NCBI GenBank assembly: GCA_030765045.1
Contig: CM060965.1
Coordinates: 25,937,435-26,001,434, forward strand
Source of the DNA: Tenodera sinensis
Taxonomy: Eukaryota > Arthropoda > Insecta > Mantodea > Mantidae
Reading direction: 5' to 3'
DNA length: 64,000 bases
This document shows positions 22,321-32,576 of the stretch, piece after piece. The position numbers and the translations under genes were made by a program. Each line of letters opens with the position of its first letter. Positions within the stretch are counted from its first letter, which is position 1. Below the pieces are notes generated by a model, which searched no databases, was not told where the DNA came from, and saw nothing but the letters and a program-made list of their open reading frames with translations.

Positions 22321-24240
22321 CACTACCGCTCAAAAGCTTTTTAACATACCTCCTTTTTAGGATTTATTGAAACAATGGAATAAAATGTCAATATGTAGTT
22401 ACAACAGTATATTTAATAAAAATCAGCACTACATGTTAAGATTTTGCTTTCTTCAAAGTAATCTCCCCTTGCTTTAGTTACGGCTTTGCAAACTCTGGTC
22501 ATCTTTCTATTAAGTATGCCAGTGTATCTTCAGAAATATCCCTCCATACATTTTGCACACGACTCCACAATACATTTACATTAGTGGGTTGTTTCTTTCT
22601 GACCTCTCTATCCACATGATTTCAAAGTAGTTCAATAGGATTGCAGTCAGGACTTTGAGGGGGCCAAACCATGACCTTCAAGTCTTGCCTCTCTTCCAAT
22701 CATTCAATGTAGCTTCTACAGAGTAAAGATTATGCTTGGGGTCATTGTCCTGCTGCAGAGTGAAACCACGGCCAATTATAGTCAGAGCAGTTTATCGGCA
22801 GTACCCAGGAGTTCAAAATGGCAAATATTACTCTAAACAGCTGACAGAATTATCACAAAAAGCAGTCCTGCCAACATACATAATAAAGCCACTTCTAACC
22901 TCCAATATCACAGTGTTAAAGTAACTTGCTTTCAAATGATAATAATGCTTGAACATCGTTTATACCAAACATGATGAACGTACTCAACTTCAGCAAATCT
23001 TGTTCTGCAATAACACTTTTGAATAAAATTACTTCCGAGCACTAAATATCATAATATATACGAGATGCACTACTCTGTAACGAATATAAAAATAACAACA
23101 CTATCTATAATTGCATATACTGTTCTAAAACAATTCAAAACAAAATCACGTAAAAATGAGCATTACGTCCACTGATTGATTAATTAACACGGCACCTAAA
23201 CAGAATCTTGTTTTAAAATCTATCGGTTGGCCTCTCTGCAACACGTTCATAAACTGGCAACATAACAGACGCAATAACACCAACTATGGCCATAGCTTTA
23301 CCATGGTTATATGTTTACAAATATTGGCGGCACTAATGAAACCCAACGGATGGGATATCACAAAATATAACCAGACTGTACCATAATAGGGGAAAAATGT
23401 CAAGGTTGTTTTTTGGGGTATCTCAATAAGCTGTGCCGATTATAACTGCATCCCAGATGGTTTGACATGGCATTGGAGAATGTTGTGATAATACTCCTTC
23501 ATAATTCCTTCTATTTTCACAATATCCCCTGTCCTATTGCCAGCAAAACAATCCCATATCAGCACCAAACCACCTCCATGCTTGTCTGTAGCATATATGC
23601 ACTGAGATACCATATGTTCACCTTTTGCACAACGGACAAATTGATGACCTTTTAAGTCAAATAGCTCTAACTTAGATTCATCAGTAAATAACACCTTTTC
23701 CACAGATCAACAGACCAGTTTACATGTCGGTTGGTCCATTGTAAACTTTTACGATAATTGACAGCTCTCAATAGGGGTTTCTTTGCTGCAATGCAACCTT
23801 TCAGATAAGCATCCTGAAGTCATCTCTTCACTGCAGAAACACTCACAGATTCATCCCTCAACTAGCTCAGTTCCACAGTCAGCTTGGATGCTGTTTTGAA
23901 ACAATCATGTTTACTGGTCACTATTAAATGTTTATCCTTACTTTTCGAGGTCAGCCTAGGCCTCCCCTTTCGATAACGATCCTTACTGCTATTTGTAGTC
24001 ACATACCTCTTTACAGAGTAATGGGCACTTCCCAAGGAAACTTGTTCTTGTGTGGCAATTTGACGCAAGGTGTGGCCTGCTTTATGTAAGCTGACTATTG
24101 TAGCACGTTTTTCTACTGAAAGTTCCCGTCTTTTACCCATTTCAGACTTTTCAACTGCACAATAATAATGTGTACCATTCAGTTGCTTATGAAGCACTAA
24201 AGTGCTGTTTACAGTCAATATCTGTTTACAGGACTTCTGT
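22321..24240 (-). mobile_element. Tc1-like transposon, degenerate
   Basis: The left terminus CACTACCGCTCAAAAGCTTT follows TA. The transposase is on the minus strand: N-terminus (24140-23862) GKRRELSVEKRATIVSLHKA with a helix-turn-helix and KGRPRLTSK linker; middle (23703-23440) VLFTDESKLELF and GGLVLIWDCFAG; then after an insertion FTLQQDNDPKHN and a C-terminal part to about 22490. The DE and DPKH catalytic blocks are present but broken by stops and a 656-bp MITE. The right terminal repeat was not found, so it is probably truncated near 24240-24298. Confidence 0.88.
22783..23438. mobile_element. hAT-like MITE inside the Tc1 transposase
   Basis: Interrupts the transposase between PSGMQL and IGRGFTLQQDN. 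The ends are imperfect inverted repeats (CAGAGCAGTTTATCGGCAGT; other end inward CGGCACAGCTTATTGAGATA). The flanking 8-mers ATTATAGT/ATTATAAC agree at six positions, as expected of an old 8-bp duplication. 656 bp, no coding sequence. Confidence 0.65.
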
Positions 24241-24298
24241 GAACGACATCTAGGGAATCACGACATACTGTGACACAAAACAACACTAGGGTGTTCCC

Positions 24299-25438
24299 AT
24301 AAACTGTGCATCTTATCTTGTTTTCCCTGCAATATATACAATGTCTCCCTCCAGCTGCAGCTTGCAATGTTTGTATCAGAGATTGCGTGTGTGCTGACAA
24401 GTTCGTTTGCAACATTCTATTTATTGTGGTTATTTTACTTGTATTTACGTGAGTCTGAATTTGTATATCTGTGCATATGTTGTGAGCATTTACAACTGTC
24501 TCACTCTTTTAATGAATAATTATGTCCAAAAATATTGACAAAGACAGCGTAGCCAAGCGAAAAACTTTACGTACTCGGGAAGAGAATGAAATTGTGCTTG
24601 GTAAGGTACTTATCTCAATTAAAGGATTATGCAGTTGATGGTATTGCTGAAGAACATGGTTGCAATATTGTTTGGTGTCGCCCTTTCCTAGTGTAATCCG
24701 ATTTAATTAATTTGGGCTGAAGTAAAGGGTTACGTTGTGCGAAACAAAGATATCAGTGTGTCGTGTGTAATAAAGCTACATCAATAAAAAGCTGAAAACT
24801 GTGAACAAGTGGTTACCGATACAAAGGGCGTAATAACTGTAACACGGGAAAATGGAGTCTTGGAAGCAAGGATAGGACAGTTTGTCATTGCTGCGGGTAA
24901 TTCCAGCAACAACAGCAATAATGCAAGCGAGTCGGATATCAGCGGCATTTCCCATTACAATATTTCATAGGTATGTTTCTTTTGTTAACATTAATCTTTA
25001 CAGTGTTATAATACTTCCATATTCCATCCTTTGCGTGTAAATGAACTATTTTACTACTTTTTTCGAATACACATATAAATTATACTTGCTCTACATTCCA
25101 AACGCAATCCAACCGTCTTCTTACACATAATGCTAATACGCTCTCCACGTGGCATGATAAGTAGCAACGCTGCTTGAGAATTTAATGCCATTCTGGCAGT
25201 TTGTCACAATAGCTCAGTGGTAGAGCGTCCGCCCGGCAAGCGGAAGGTCTGTGGTTCAAATCCCAGTTGTGGCATTGAATTTTTAAGTTCCGGTTCTACC
25301 TCTTAAACTTTGCCCACACACGGCTTGTGTGTTTAAAAACACCAACAGTAAGTTTGTTGGCATAAATAAATAATAAGCAACGCTGCCTCTCGTGCACCGC
25401 CAACTGTCAATACCTTTCTTGTTTGGCACCGATAATAT
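24299..25438 (+). mobile_element. DNA transposon family N1, copy 3 (best reading frame)
   Basis: Colinear with copy 2. The right end read inward is TATTATCGGTGCCAAACAAG. The left end is missing next to the Tc1 remnant. The frame from 24523 begins MSKNIDKDSVAKRKTLRTRE then ENEIVLG; a second piece near 24846-24970 reads ENGVLEARIGQFVIAAGNSS. I cannot name the family. SINE A sits in it at 25174-25375. Confidence 0.6.
25174..25375 (+). repeat. SINE family A, uninverted reference copy
   Basis: Target duplication AGCAACGCTGC (25163-25173, 25376-25386). Order: TTGAGAATTTAATGCCATTC leader end, head TAGCTCAGTGGTAGAGCGTC with B-box GGTTCAAATCC, body TTGAATTTTTAAGTTCC, tail with two small hairpins (CACACA-cggct-TGTGTG and CCAACA-gtaagtt-TGTTGG), end GGCATAAATAAATAATA. 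It serves as the reference for the family. Confidence 0.92.
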
Positions 25439-25699
25439 AAGCATTTATAGGTCAACTCATTTACTTCTAAAACATTCTGAAATTTAATACTTTGTTTACT
25501 GTATCTCCCTTCAAAAATACTTAATGCACTTAAGAATGAATTGCATACTTAACAAAATCATGTACTTGTCCCAAAACTGCTTTAGATGTTAATTGCTATA
25601 ATAAACCTTTTTAGTTAAACACAAAATTTCTTCACAAAAAAACTGTGATTTATGCAGGACTAGTTTCATGGGAATTTTCCTACATTCTTGGCTGCTCTT

Positions 25700-26295
25700 G
25701 ACTATTTGATATAATTAGTCTATCCTCCAAGGTCAACTGTTATCCCTCTGGCGAAGACTGGACGAATTTCTTCAAATGGAAGATCAAAATTCATTAGACA
25801 TGTTTGGAAATTCTTCATATAATTTTTTTCCCAACTGGTGAGATCTCTAGCCTGTTATACATATTTTAAAAAATGGATGTTATGTTGGACATCCTGTTCT
25901 GTTTTCCAGAAATGGGCTGAAACTGCAGGTTTTTTAATCTGTTTATTTACTAAATGACTAAAATGCTCCTTAAACCTGGTGCTTATCTTCTTTTTGTTCT
26001 GCCAATGTAGATTTTGTTACAGTTATTGCAGTCTATTCTGCATATTCCTGGTTTTTTATTTACTGGAACTTAGTCTATTCTGCAGGATGGAACAAGGTTT
26101 TTTATGTTGTACTTGTTCTGCAGTGCCAAAACTATATTGTAATGGTTGAATATCCTTTGGAGTTGTTTAGTTACCCATAAATGGTAAGTGAATTTTATAA
26201 ATTTCTTCTCTTTTTCTGATTTAAAGGTAGACTACTTTGCAATTTGGTTTTGCTTTTTTTTTTAAAAATGTTTTGTATGCTAGTTCCTTGCTATA
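25700..26295 (-). pseudogene. Penelope-like element, C-terminal part
   Basis: The minus strand reads IKFTYHLW..., NIKNLVPSCRID and PGICRIDCNNCNKIYIGRTK, the PLE connector and GIY-YIG start (GI-C in place of GIY). The element continues at 27216 beyond a TA-target transposon. Stops are frequent. Confidence 0.8.
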
Positions 26296-27213
26296 CTCTG
26301 TTCATCTAGAGATTAGAGGAGACGTAAACAAAGCCATGTGCGTTTTGACCACAGCGCGCCCTCTTGACGCTTTCGCCGTGTAAATAGTCCCTTGAAGAAA
26401 TACTGTTACTGAGGTCTGAAATGTCATTTAATGTTTGCTAAAGCATGAACTAAGTGTGCTAAGCATAGTTAAACTGTAAGAATACGCAGTTAAGTGAATT
26501 TGTAACCAGCCTAATTCATTCTGCACGCGCATTATTCAGTATGAAAGTAACATGGTGGAACAAGTGAGTATTGTAAAACTTCAGTGCGGCAAACCGTTGC
26601 GAAGTGGTGAAAAGACAACAATATTGAACGTGTTTAACAAGTTCTACGAGAAATATCCCGAACTTGCTATCGAAGACGTGATGAAATTAACATCCGAGTT
26701 TACCGGTGTGTCAGTTGCAAGTATTTACAGCACACGCAAAGAAAAATCGTCAGTTGGTGAAGATCCCGGCACTACGTGCCAGATAAATGGTGGATGTAGT
26801 TTGCGACGAATTTGTGAGTGTGAGATCTGCAATCCGTCGAAAAGTTCACCAGTTCTGTGTTAACAATGAACCACTACCTTAAACAAAGTGCTGTTGGCAG
26901 TTAACTCTGATCCCGATCTTCCAGATTTAAAACGAACTTCCCTCCACAAGCTGCTTCTGGAGACTGGTTTCGAGATTGTGAGCAGGAAATGAAAAAGTGT
27001 TATTGTGCACAGAGATGACGTAAGTAGCAGTTAATTTCCATGTGCTACATGTTATTTGAATCACGTAAATATATCCTTTAGTAGTGTAAAATGCATATTA
27101 TACCTACGCGTAGCGGTAGGTAACCGTGTTGCGTCATTGTGAAAGCACGTGGCCGCGGAGTGATACAAACCGGTGCTTTGTTTATATCTCCTCTAATCTC
27201 TTGATGAACAGAG
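26296..27213 (+). mobile_element. TA-target DNA transposon (family T2) inserted in a PLE
   Basis: Near-perfect inverted ends of about 40 bp (CTCTGTTCATCTAGAGATTA, then GAGGAGACGTAAACAAAGC; right end with ATCAAGAG and ATATAAAC variants), TA on each side. The PLE reading frames on the two sides belong together, so this is a clean insertion. 918 bp with one short transposase-like frame. Confidence 0.88.
26552..26863 (+). pseudogene. T2 transposase N-terminal remnant
   Basis: Reads LQCGKPLRSGEKTTILNVFN, then KFYEKYPELAIEDVMKLTSE and FTGVSVASIYSTRKE, a helix-turn-helix-like DNA-binding domain. After the stop another frame gives VNSDPDLPDLKRTSLHKLLL then ETGFEIVSRK. The same domain pair is at 32058-32530. 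The catalytic domain is absent. Confidence 0.6.
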
Positions 27214-27215
27214 TA

Positions 27216-27840
27216 TATACTTATTATTCTCAGCTACTTGTACGTGTTTGAGTTCTTCTGAACATTGTTTTTTCTAATGGCAATTTTGTTAATCTCTGTA
27301 AAAGGTTGTTTAATACTGCATGCTGATGTGCTTTCGGATTGAAACTATTAGATTTTATGCAGTTGTGCGTGTGTGTGTCTTTTCTATGTATTCCAAATTT
27401 TAGTTTACCATTATTCTTAATGATATCAATGCCTAAAAATGCAAGTGCATCTCCTTGTTCCAGTACCATTGTAAATTTTATCTTAGGATCTTGTAAACTT
27501 AGAAGTTTTAACACACTGTCTGCTAATTTTCTATTTACTACTGCAAATGTGTCATCCACGTTTTTATGCTATATTTTGAAAATGTATGCAAAGGGTTTTG
27601 AAATATGAACTTCTAAATAGCTCATAAAAAGATTTTACCAAAAATGAAGATAAAGGATTTCCCATTGCCAAGCCTGTTTCTTGTTTCTAAAATTTATCTT
27701 GGAATTCTAAAAATGACTGATCAATGGAAATGTTGGTGAGTTTTATGTATTCGTCTATTTCTGTTTGTGTCATATTTATCGACTTCAATCAATCTGTGAA
27801 GTAGCAAATGAGTTTATGTTGAGTACCTCAGTTAAAAAAA
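27216..27840 (-). pseudogene. Penelope-like element, reverse-transcriptase part
   Basis: The minus strand reads ISIDQSFLEFQDKF then GLAMGNPLSSFLV (motif B); 27559-27230 gives DDTFAVVNRKLADSVLKLLS (motif C area) and LAFLGIDIIKNNGKLKFGIH, HNCIKSNSFNPKAHQHAV. This is the upstream half of the PLE that continues at 26295. Frameshifts make it inactive. Confidence 0.82.
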
Positions 27841-28659
27841 CAAACAAACAAAATGATAGAAATATTTGAGCATGTCAGATTAATGTATGATGGGTTAATT
27901 ACATGCCAAAAAGTGTGTATTTCAATAATCTGACGATTTGAGCATGACATGAGAGAGTGGAAGGTTCACAAACTTGCAAACAAAGAATGCTACAAATGTT
28001 GAGCGCCATTGAATTTTGTTTTATTTTGAAGAAAATAATCAAGGATAATGGGAAAAATATAATCTGCCAGTATCCACAAGCCAAAGTAACAAAACTCGTC
28101 AATAAAGTTTAGAGCCTTCAGCTGCAGTGAAGCATGTATGCCTTCTTACTCTGCACCTCGGCTCGGGTGACAATACCACAGGCCGGAATGTCATTACTTC
28201 TTCCTTAGGTGAGGAATATACTACCTTTTATTTGCCTGCTATTTTCTATGTATTTCGTCACATTCAATGATTAAAAAAATCATGATAAAAGATTTTTCAA
28301 ACCATCATGTTAAGAAAATCCCTACAAATAATTGTCAGATTATGGGTCAGCACAACTAGGACATCAAGTTGAACTACCTGTATAATAATCTGTCGCACTT
28401 GAGTATTTCAAAATAGCAATTTTTTTTTTTTTTACATTTTTAAAAGTCTGTACACTCCCCACCCTCCACCAGTGAAAGGATATACATAATATAACCCTTT
28501 TTTCTACCATCTTCTGATCTTCAACATCCAAATGATCTCCACGATGCTCAAGTAAATCCCCATTTAGCATTGTGGGCTCCCCCACTATAACTAAAGGACT
28601 TTATACAACTGCGGCTTAGATATGATGCTAAAAGAAATGTTAGTGGGAAAAACACTTAC

Positions 28660-28776
28660 ATTATCTGAAGTATCAAACAGCTCCTCTGCAATTGCTTCTC
28701 TCTCTTTTTCTGGATGTTCTTCTTGTTCTTCTTCTGATTCCTCATCTTGTATTCGACGTAGACGCCTGAATCTTTT
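28660..28776 (-). CDS. Spt6: Spt6 coding exon 4
   Basis: Thirty-nine codons: KRFRRLRRIQDEESEEEQEE, then HPEKEREAIAEELFDTSDN. The KRFRRLRRI block directly follows LGVKVER of exon 3, as in insect Spt6, and REAIAEELF matches the next conserved helix. The acceptor is TTTACAG and the donor GTAAGT, both in phase 0. The following intron (7720-28659) is the longest in the window. Confidence 0.94.
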
Positions 28777-28989
28777 CTGTAAATAAAGAATAAAGGTGAG
28801 TGCCACAGGAGGCTTAAAACTAATATTTTGTGTAGCGTATGATAAATAGAGCCCAGATTTGTATGTAATTACATATTTTAAATTCTGCATAATATTTCAA
28901 TGAGAAGTAAAAATGTTGGCAAATTACGTCATTTATGACTCCCTTACAAATTTTTATTTTACATTTTTTACATATTTTGCAATTTCTAC

Positions 28990-29034
28990 ATATGACTTCA
29001 TTGTCAGAAATCCAGCATTAGCTAACAACAACAT
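28990..29034 (+). repeat. Very short LINE family D tail insertion
   Basis: GACTTCATTGTCAGAAATCC ... AGCTAACAACAACA between two ACATAT copies: a 5'-truncated insertion of about 40 bp carrying only the 3' end. Confidence 0.65.
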
Positions 29035-29725
29035 ATTTTAACAATATTACATAAAACGTACATATTTTCTGGGTTTCGTTACAATTTTATTATTTTTTGA
29101 AAAATATTTTTGTCACGTTATAAACTACTATTTACACAAGTTTTGCTGAAAGCAACAAAAATCAATCTGCGAAATAGGATGCAAGTTAAATTAAGAATGC
29201 GATAATAACCACATCGCCTCGCTCTGATTGTTGTCCGTTTATATCAAACCAGGTGCCGCTTGACAATGTTAACCTCCAGTGTCACGTTTCTCTTAGTGCT
29301 TTGGACATTTACAAGAACTGGAGAAATTGATTGTTACTATTGTTACCGTTGTCATGGTAGTAATATAATAGCTGTGAGGAAACAAAGTGAGCCGCTGGAC
29401 AACCATCAATATAGCGAGGCAATAATACTGCAATTAGTTTCTTGCAAGTCTTAGTAAAATGGCACCAGTTGCATCCTCGCTATCCTGTAAGTTGAAATCA
29501 TGTGTGAAATTAGACAGTGTCTTTACAACTGCCAGAAAAGTAATAGTCTGTTAACCATGCGGTAAAAGAATTGGTTGTTCCATGAAATCTCAATTGGAAC
29601 AACATATCAAAAGAGCTTTTCACATACGCAACAAACACCTACAGTCTTCTAGAAAGCAAGTCTCTGCTTATAAGAACATTTCATCTGATAGGAGACAAGC
29701 AACGAACCCTGAAAATATGGAAAAG

Positions 29726-29783
29726 TATATAGTTATTCACTGTACATTGAAAGATATATAGTTATTCACTGTACATTGAAAGA
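29726..29783. repeat. Two-copy 29-bp tandem repeat
   Basis: The unit TATATAGTTATTCACTGTAC plus ATTGAAAGA is repeated twice head to tail without mismatch. Function unknown. Confidence 0.85.
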
Positions 29784-31143
29784 AGCAAAAGACTCAAAAT
29801 GAAAATGCCTGGTTGTTCATTGTATGTCAAGAGATAGAAAACTGAAAATGAATCCTCATTATAAAATTTAATTATTTTGAATCGATTGTTTCACTCATTC
29901 GTAAACTGGTTCACTATTTCAACATTGTTTTACCGTCTAAAGTTTAAGTAAAATAATTATGTGAAATGAGTAATTTTAATTAATATAATCCAAAACACAT
30001 TTTTTATTTCATAATTACCTACTTGAAAATAAATTTTAGGTAAATTCTGCATAAAACAAAACATTTTCCCTATAATTCATTCTATATTTAGTAAATTTGA
30101 ACTCATTGCAATCAATTTACGTACTTACAGAGCTATAAAATTACAAAATTCTGGGTAATTTGCAATCTGCATTTACATTTGAGGTAGTAATCATAGCATT
30201 TAGATTATTACATAATTTTACATTTTTATTGATATTAGATATTTCATTACATATTTTGAGCCTTTTTTATATAAATATGTACATATTTCGTTCTTTGATA
30301 TTACATAAAAACCCGGGCTCTAATGATAAACATACATATCTGTAACTCTGCGAGTATGAAGATGGTATTTGTAACAGATTATCTTTTACTCAGTACTGTA
30401 GCATTTTAATTAATAATATCTGAAACAGACTCAGTACCTTAGAGTAATCAAGGAACTACCAGGATAATTTTTTTCCTTTCTCTGTAGCATGTAGCACTGT
30501 ATTGAAAAGGTTTGCAATGCAAACTACAGTGCACATGTTCTCTCTAAAGCAATGCTATTAATTAGAGAGCTTTATTTTTATTCAGGAAATCTAATAATCT
30601 TAATGTTCAAAAGTGTTTCATATATTTTAGCAAAACTGAGATTGGTGTTAATAGGTCTGTAATGTTCTATTTGCTTTTAATAACCTTTCAGTGTGTTGAA
30701 TAGCAATTTTCAAGATACCTGGGAATGCATCATTTACCAAAGAACATTTATCAAATACAGCAAACTACCACTTAGCCGAAACAAAAGAAAAGAAAAGAGA
30801 GAGAGAAACACAAGAAGCTCAAATTCACATTAGCAATGTTGCTGCAACACTTTCCTAATTTGTGCTAGCCTAGCAGTAGATGTACAACCTCTACATACTT
30901 ATGTTTTATCAATTTCCCTTCAAACTTTGTACACTCATGTTTTGCTGTTTTGCTTAATGCCACCACGACCTGTACGTATACCACAGTCTGTCTTCTATAC
31001 AGAGAAGTCAGTTAAAGTCAATGGCAATTTTTGAGGTAGCTAAGAAAGATGGTAACTAAGGAAATAAATTAAGGTAAAAAAAATGTAGTGGTGTGGATGA
31101 AATATCAAATGAAATAGTGAAATTTATAAAGAATGGTTTTATT
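29784..31143. other. Spt6 intron 3, unassigned stretch
   Basis: AT-rich. Only an AAAG/GA simple stretch near 30783-30810 was noted. Confidence 0.45.
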
Positions 31144-31357
31144 AATTAATGTCCTCCAACGTAATGTCATATTGGATGGTGAATGAATGAAATGGGAGAA
31201 ATTATGCTCAAATGAGCCTGAGGTCCATCAAGCTTTAAGGACAAGGGAAAATCCTGGAAAAAACCATATCCGGATAACTCACCGTAAGTGAGATTCGAAC
31301 TCGTGAGCTCTTGAATGTGAGGCAGACACACTAACCATCACGCTGCAGAGGCAGGCA
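31144..31357 (-). repeat. tRNA-derived SINE family B, copy 1
   Basis: The minus strand has the head GCAGCGTGATGGTTAGTGTG ... CACGAGTTCGAATCTCACTT (A-box and B-box), then the body, ending TCCAACG...GTTGGAGGACATTAATTA. It shares the 3' half with 48535-48790 (CCTCCAACGTAATGTCATAT). Confidence 0.8.
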
Positions 31358-32057
31358 GAGGAAGAAACAGTGGATGTATTAACACATATAAACACTTCAT
31401 TGTCCCAAGGAATTAACCCACAAATTTTTAAAAAAAGTGATTATAATAGCAATATACAAACAAAAATGTGATAAGTTAGAGAAAGAAAATTATGGGCCTA
31501 TTAAACTATATAGCAGTTACTCTAAGATACTAGAAGGCTTTAATTTAATTTATTAATCCTTTAAAATCAATTCTGTACATTGCAATGAAGTCAGGTATCA
31601 TAGATTTCTAATCTGTGTTCAACGTATTATATATAATAGATAAAAATATGTCTATAAAGTGAAGGACATGATACAAAATGATTAGACAAATCGATGTAAT
31701 GTCTTAGATTTATGAAGTTGCAGATATTCTTTTACTATGTAGAAGCAGTGTTCCTGCGAGAAATCCTTTATTCTACATTAAGTTCAGTCTTAGGTTTGTC
31801 CGCATCAAAACAAACCCATGTGACCAATGCACCGTGGTACAAAATGGTAGCAATGCATGCAGGGAATTAGTTCCATCCTAGTAATCTGAGTTTTAGAACA
31901 AATTTATCGTTAAATGATATAATGTTCTACACAAATACCTAAGGGTTAATTAATGCTGATGTATACTGATAAACAGAGCTACAAGTCCCAACATGCAACT
32001 CGTGTAATTACCTAATATCCGAATATTGTTTACAGCCAGCAGTTTCTATTTAAAATC

Positions 32058-32530
32058 ATGGCGGATGGCCGCAGTGAATTTGCTCTTGCGTCTTTGTCGA
32101 CTTATGTACAGCATAAGGTGGGAAAACCATTGACTAGTGGTGAAAAACAATAGTGTTGAACATGTATTATAAGTTGTGTGAGAAATATCCAACTCTTCCC
32201 ATCAAAGAAGTAGTGAAATTAACTTCTGAGTTCACCAGTGTTTCGAGTACCAGTATAAACAGTGCTCGTAAATAAAAAACTGAAATGGAAAAAAAGGTTA
32301 CACGCGGGAAAAAATGAAAGCGTGTGAAATACGCCATGCAAGAATGTGACGATTTTGTTAAAAACGCAATTCGTGTCACAGTGCACAATTTCTGTTTTAA
32401 AAATGAGTCGCCAACATTTGACAAAGTGCTACTACAGGTTAATGCTGATCCAGACTTGCCTAATTTCAGAAGAACCACCTTTTATAAAATTTTGTGTGAA
32501 ATAGGGTTCGAATTTGTCAAAAGAGGCTGA
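32058..32530 (+). pseudogene. T2-type transposase N-terminal remnant, copy 2
   Basis: From the ATG: MADGRSEFALASLSTYVQHK, KVGKPLTSGEKQ, stop, then EKYPTLPIKEVVKLTSEFTS. The second half (32324-32530) reads VNADPDLPNFRRTTFYKILC then EIGFEFVKRG. It parallels 26552-26990 but is clearly diverged. No terminal repeats could be fixed. A piggyBac-like element begins 46 bp downstream and may sit inside this older transposon. Confidence 0.6.
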
Positions 32531-32576
32531 AAAAGTGCTATCTTATATCTCTAGTTACATGTTAGTCACTCTTTAA

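Noticed and set aside
28364..28585. Open frame with acidic segment (LEHRGDHLDVEDQKMVEKR) next to Spt6 exon 4, as a possible additional exon
   Set aside because: Exons 4 and 5 already join in phase 0 without a gap relative to known Spt6, and no convincing splice pair surrounds this frame. A rare cassette exon cannot be excluded.
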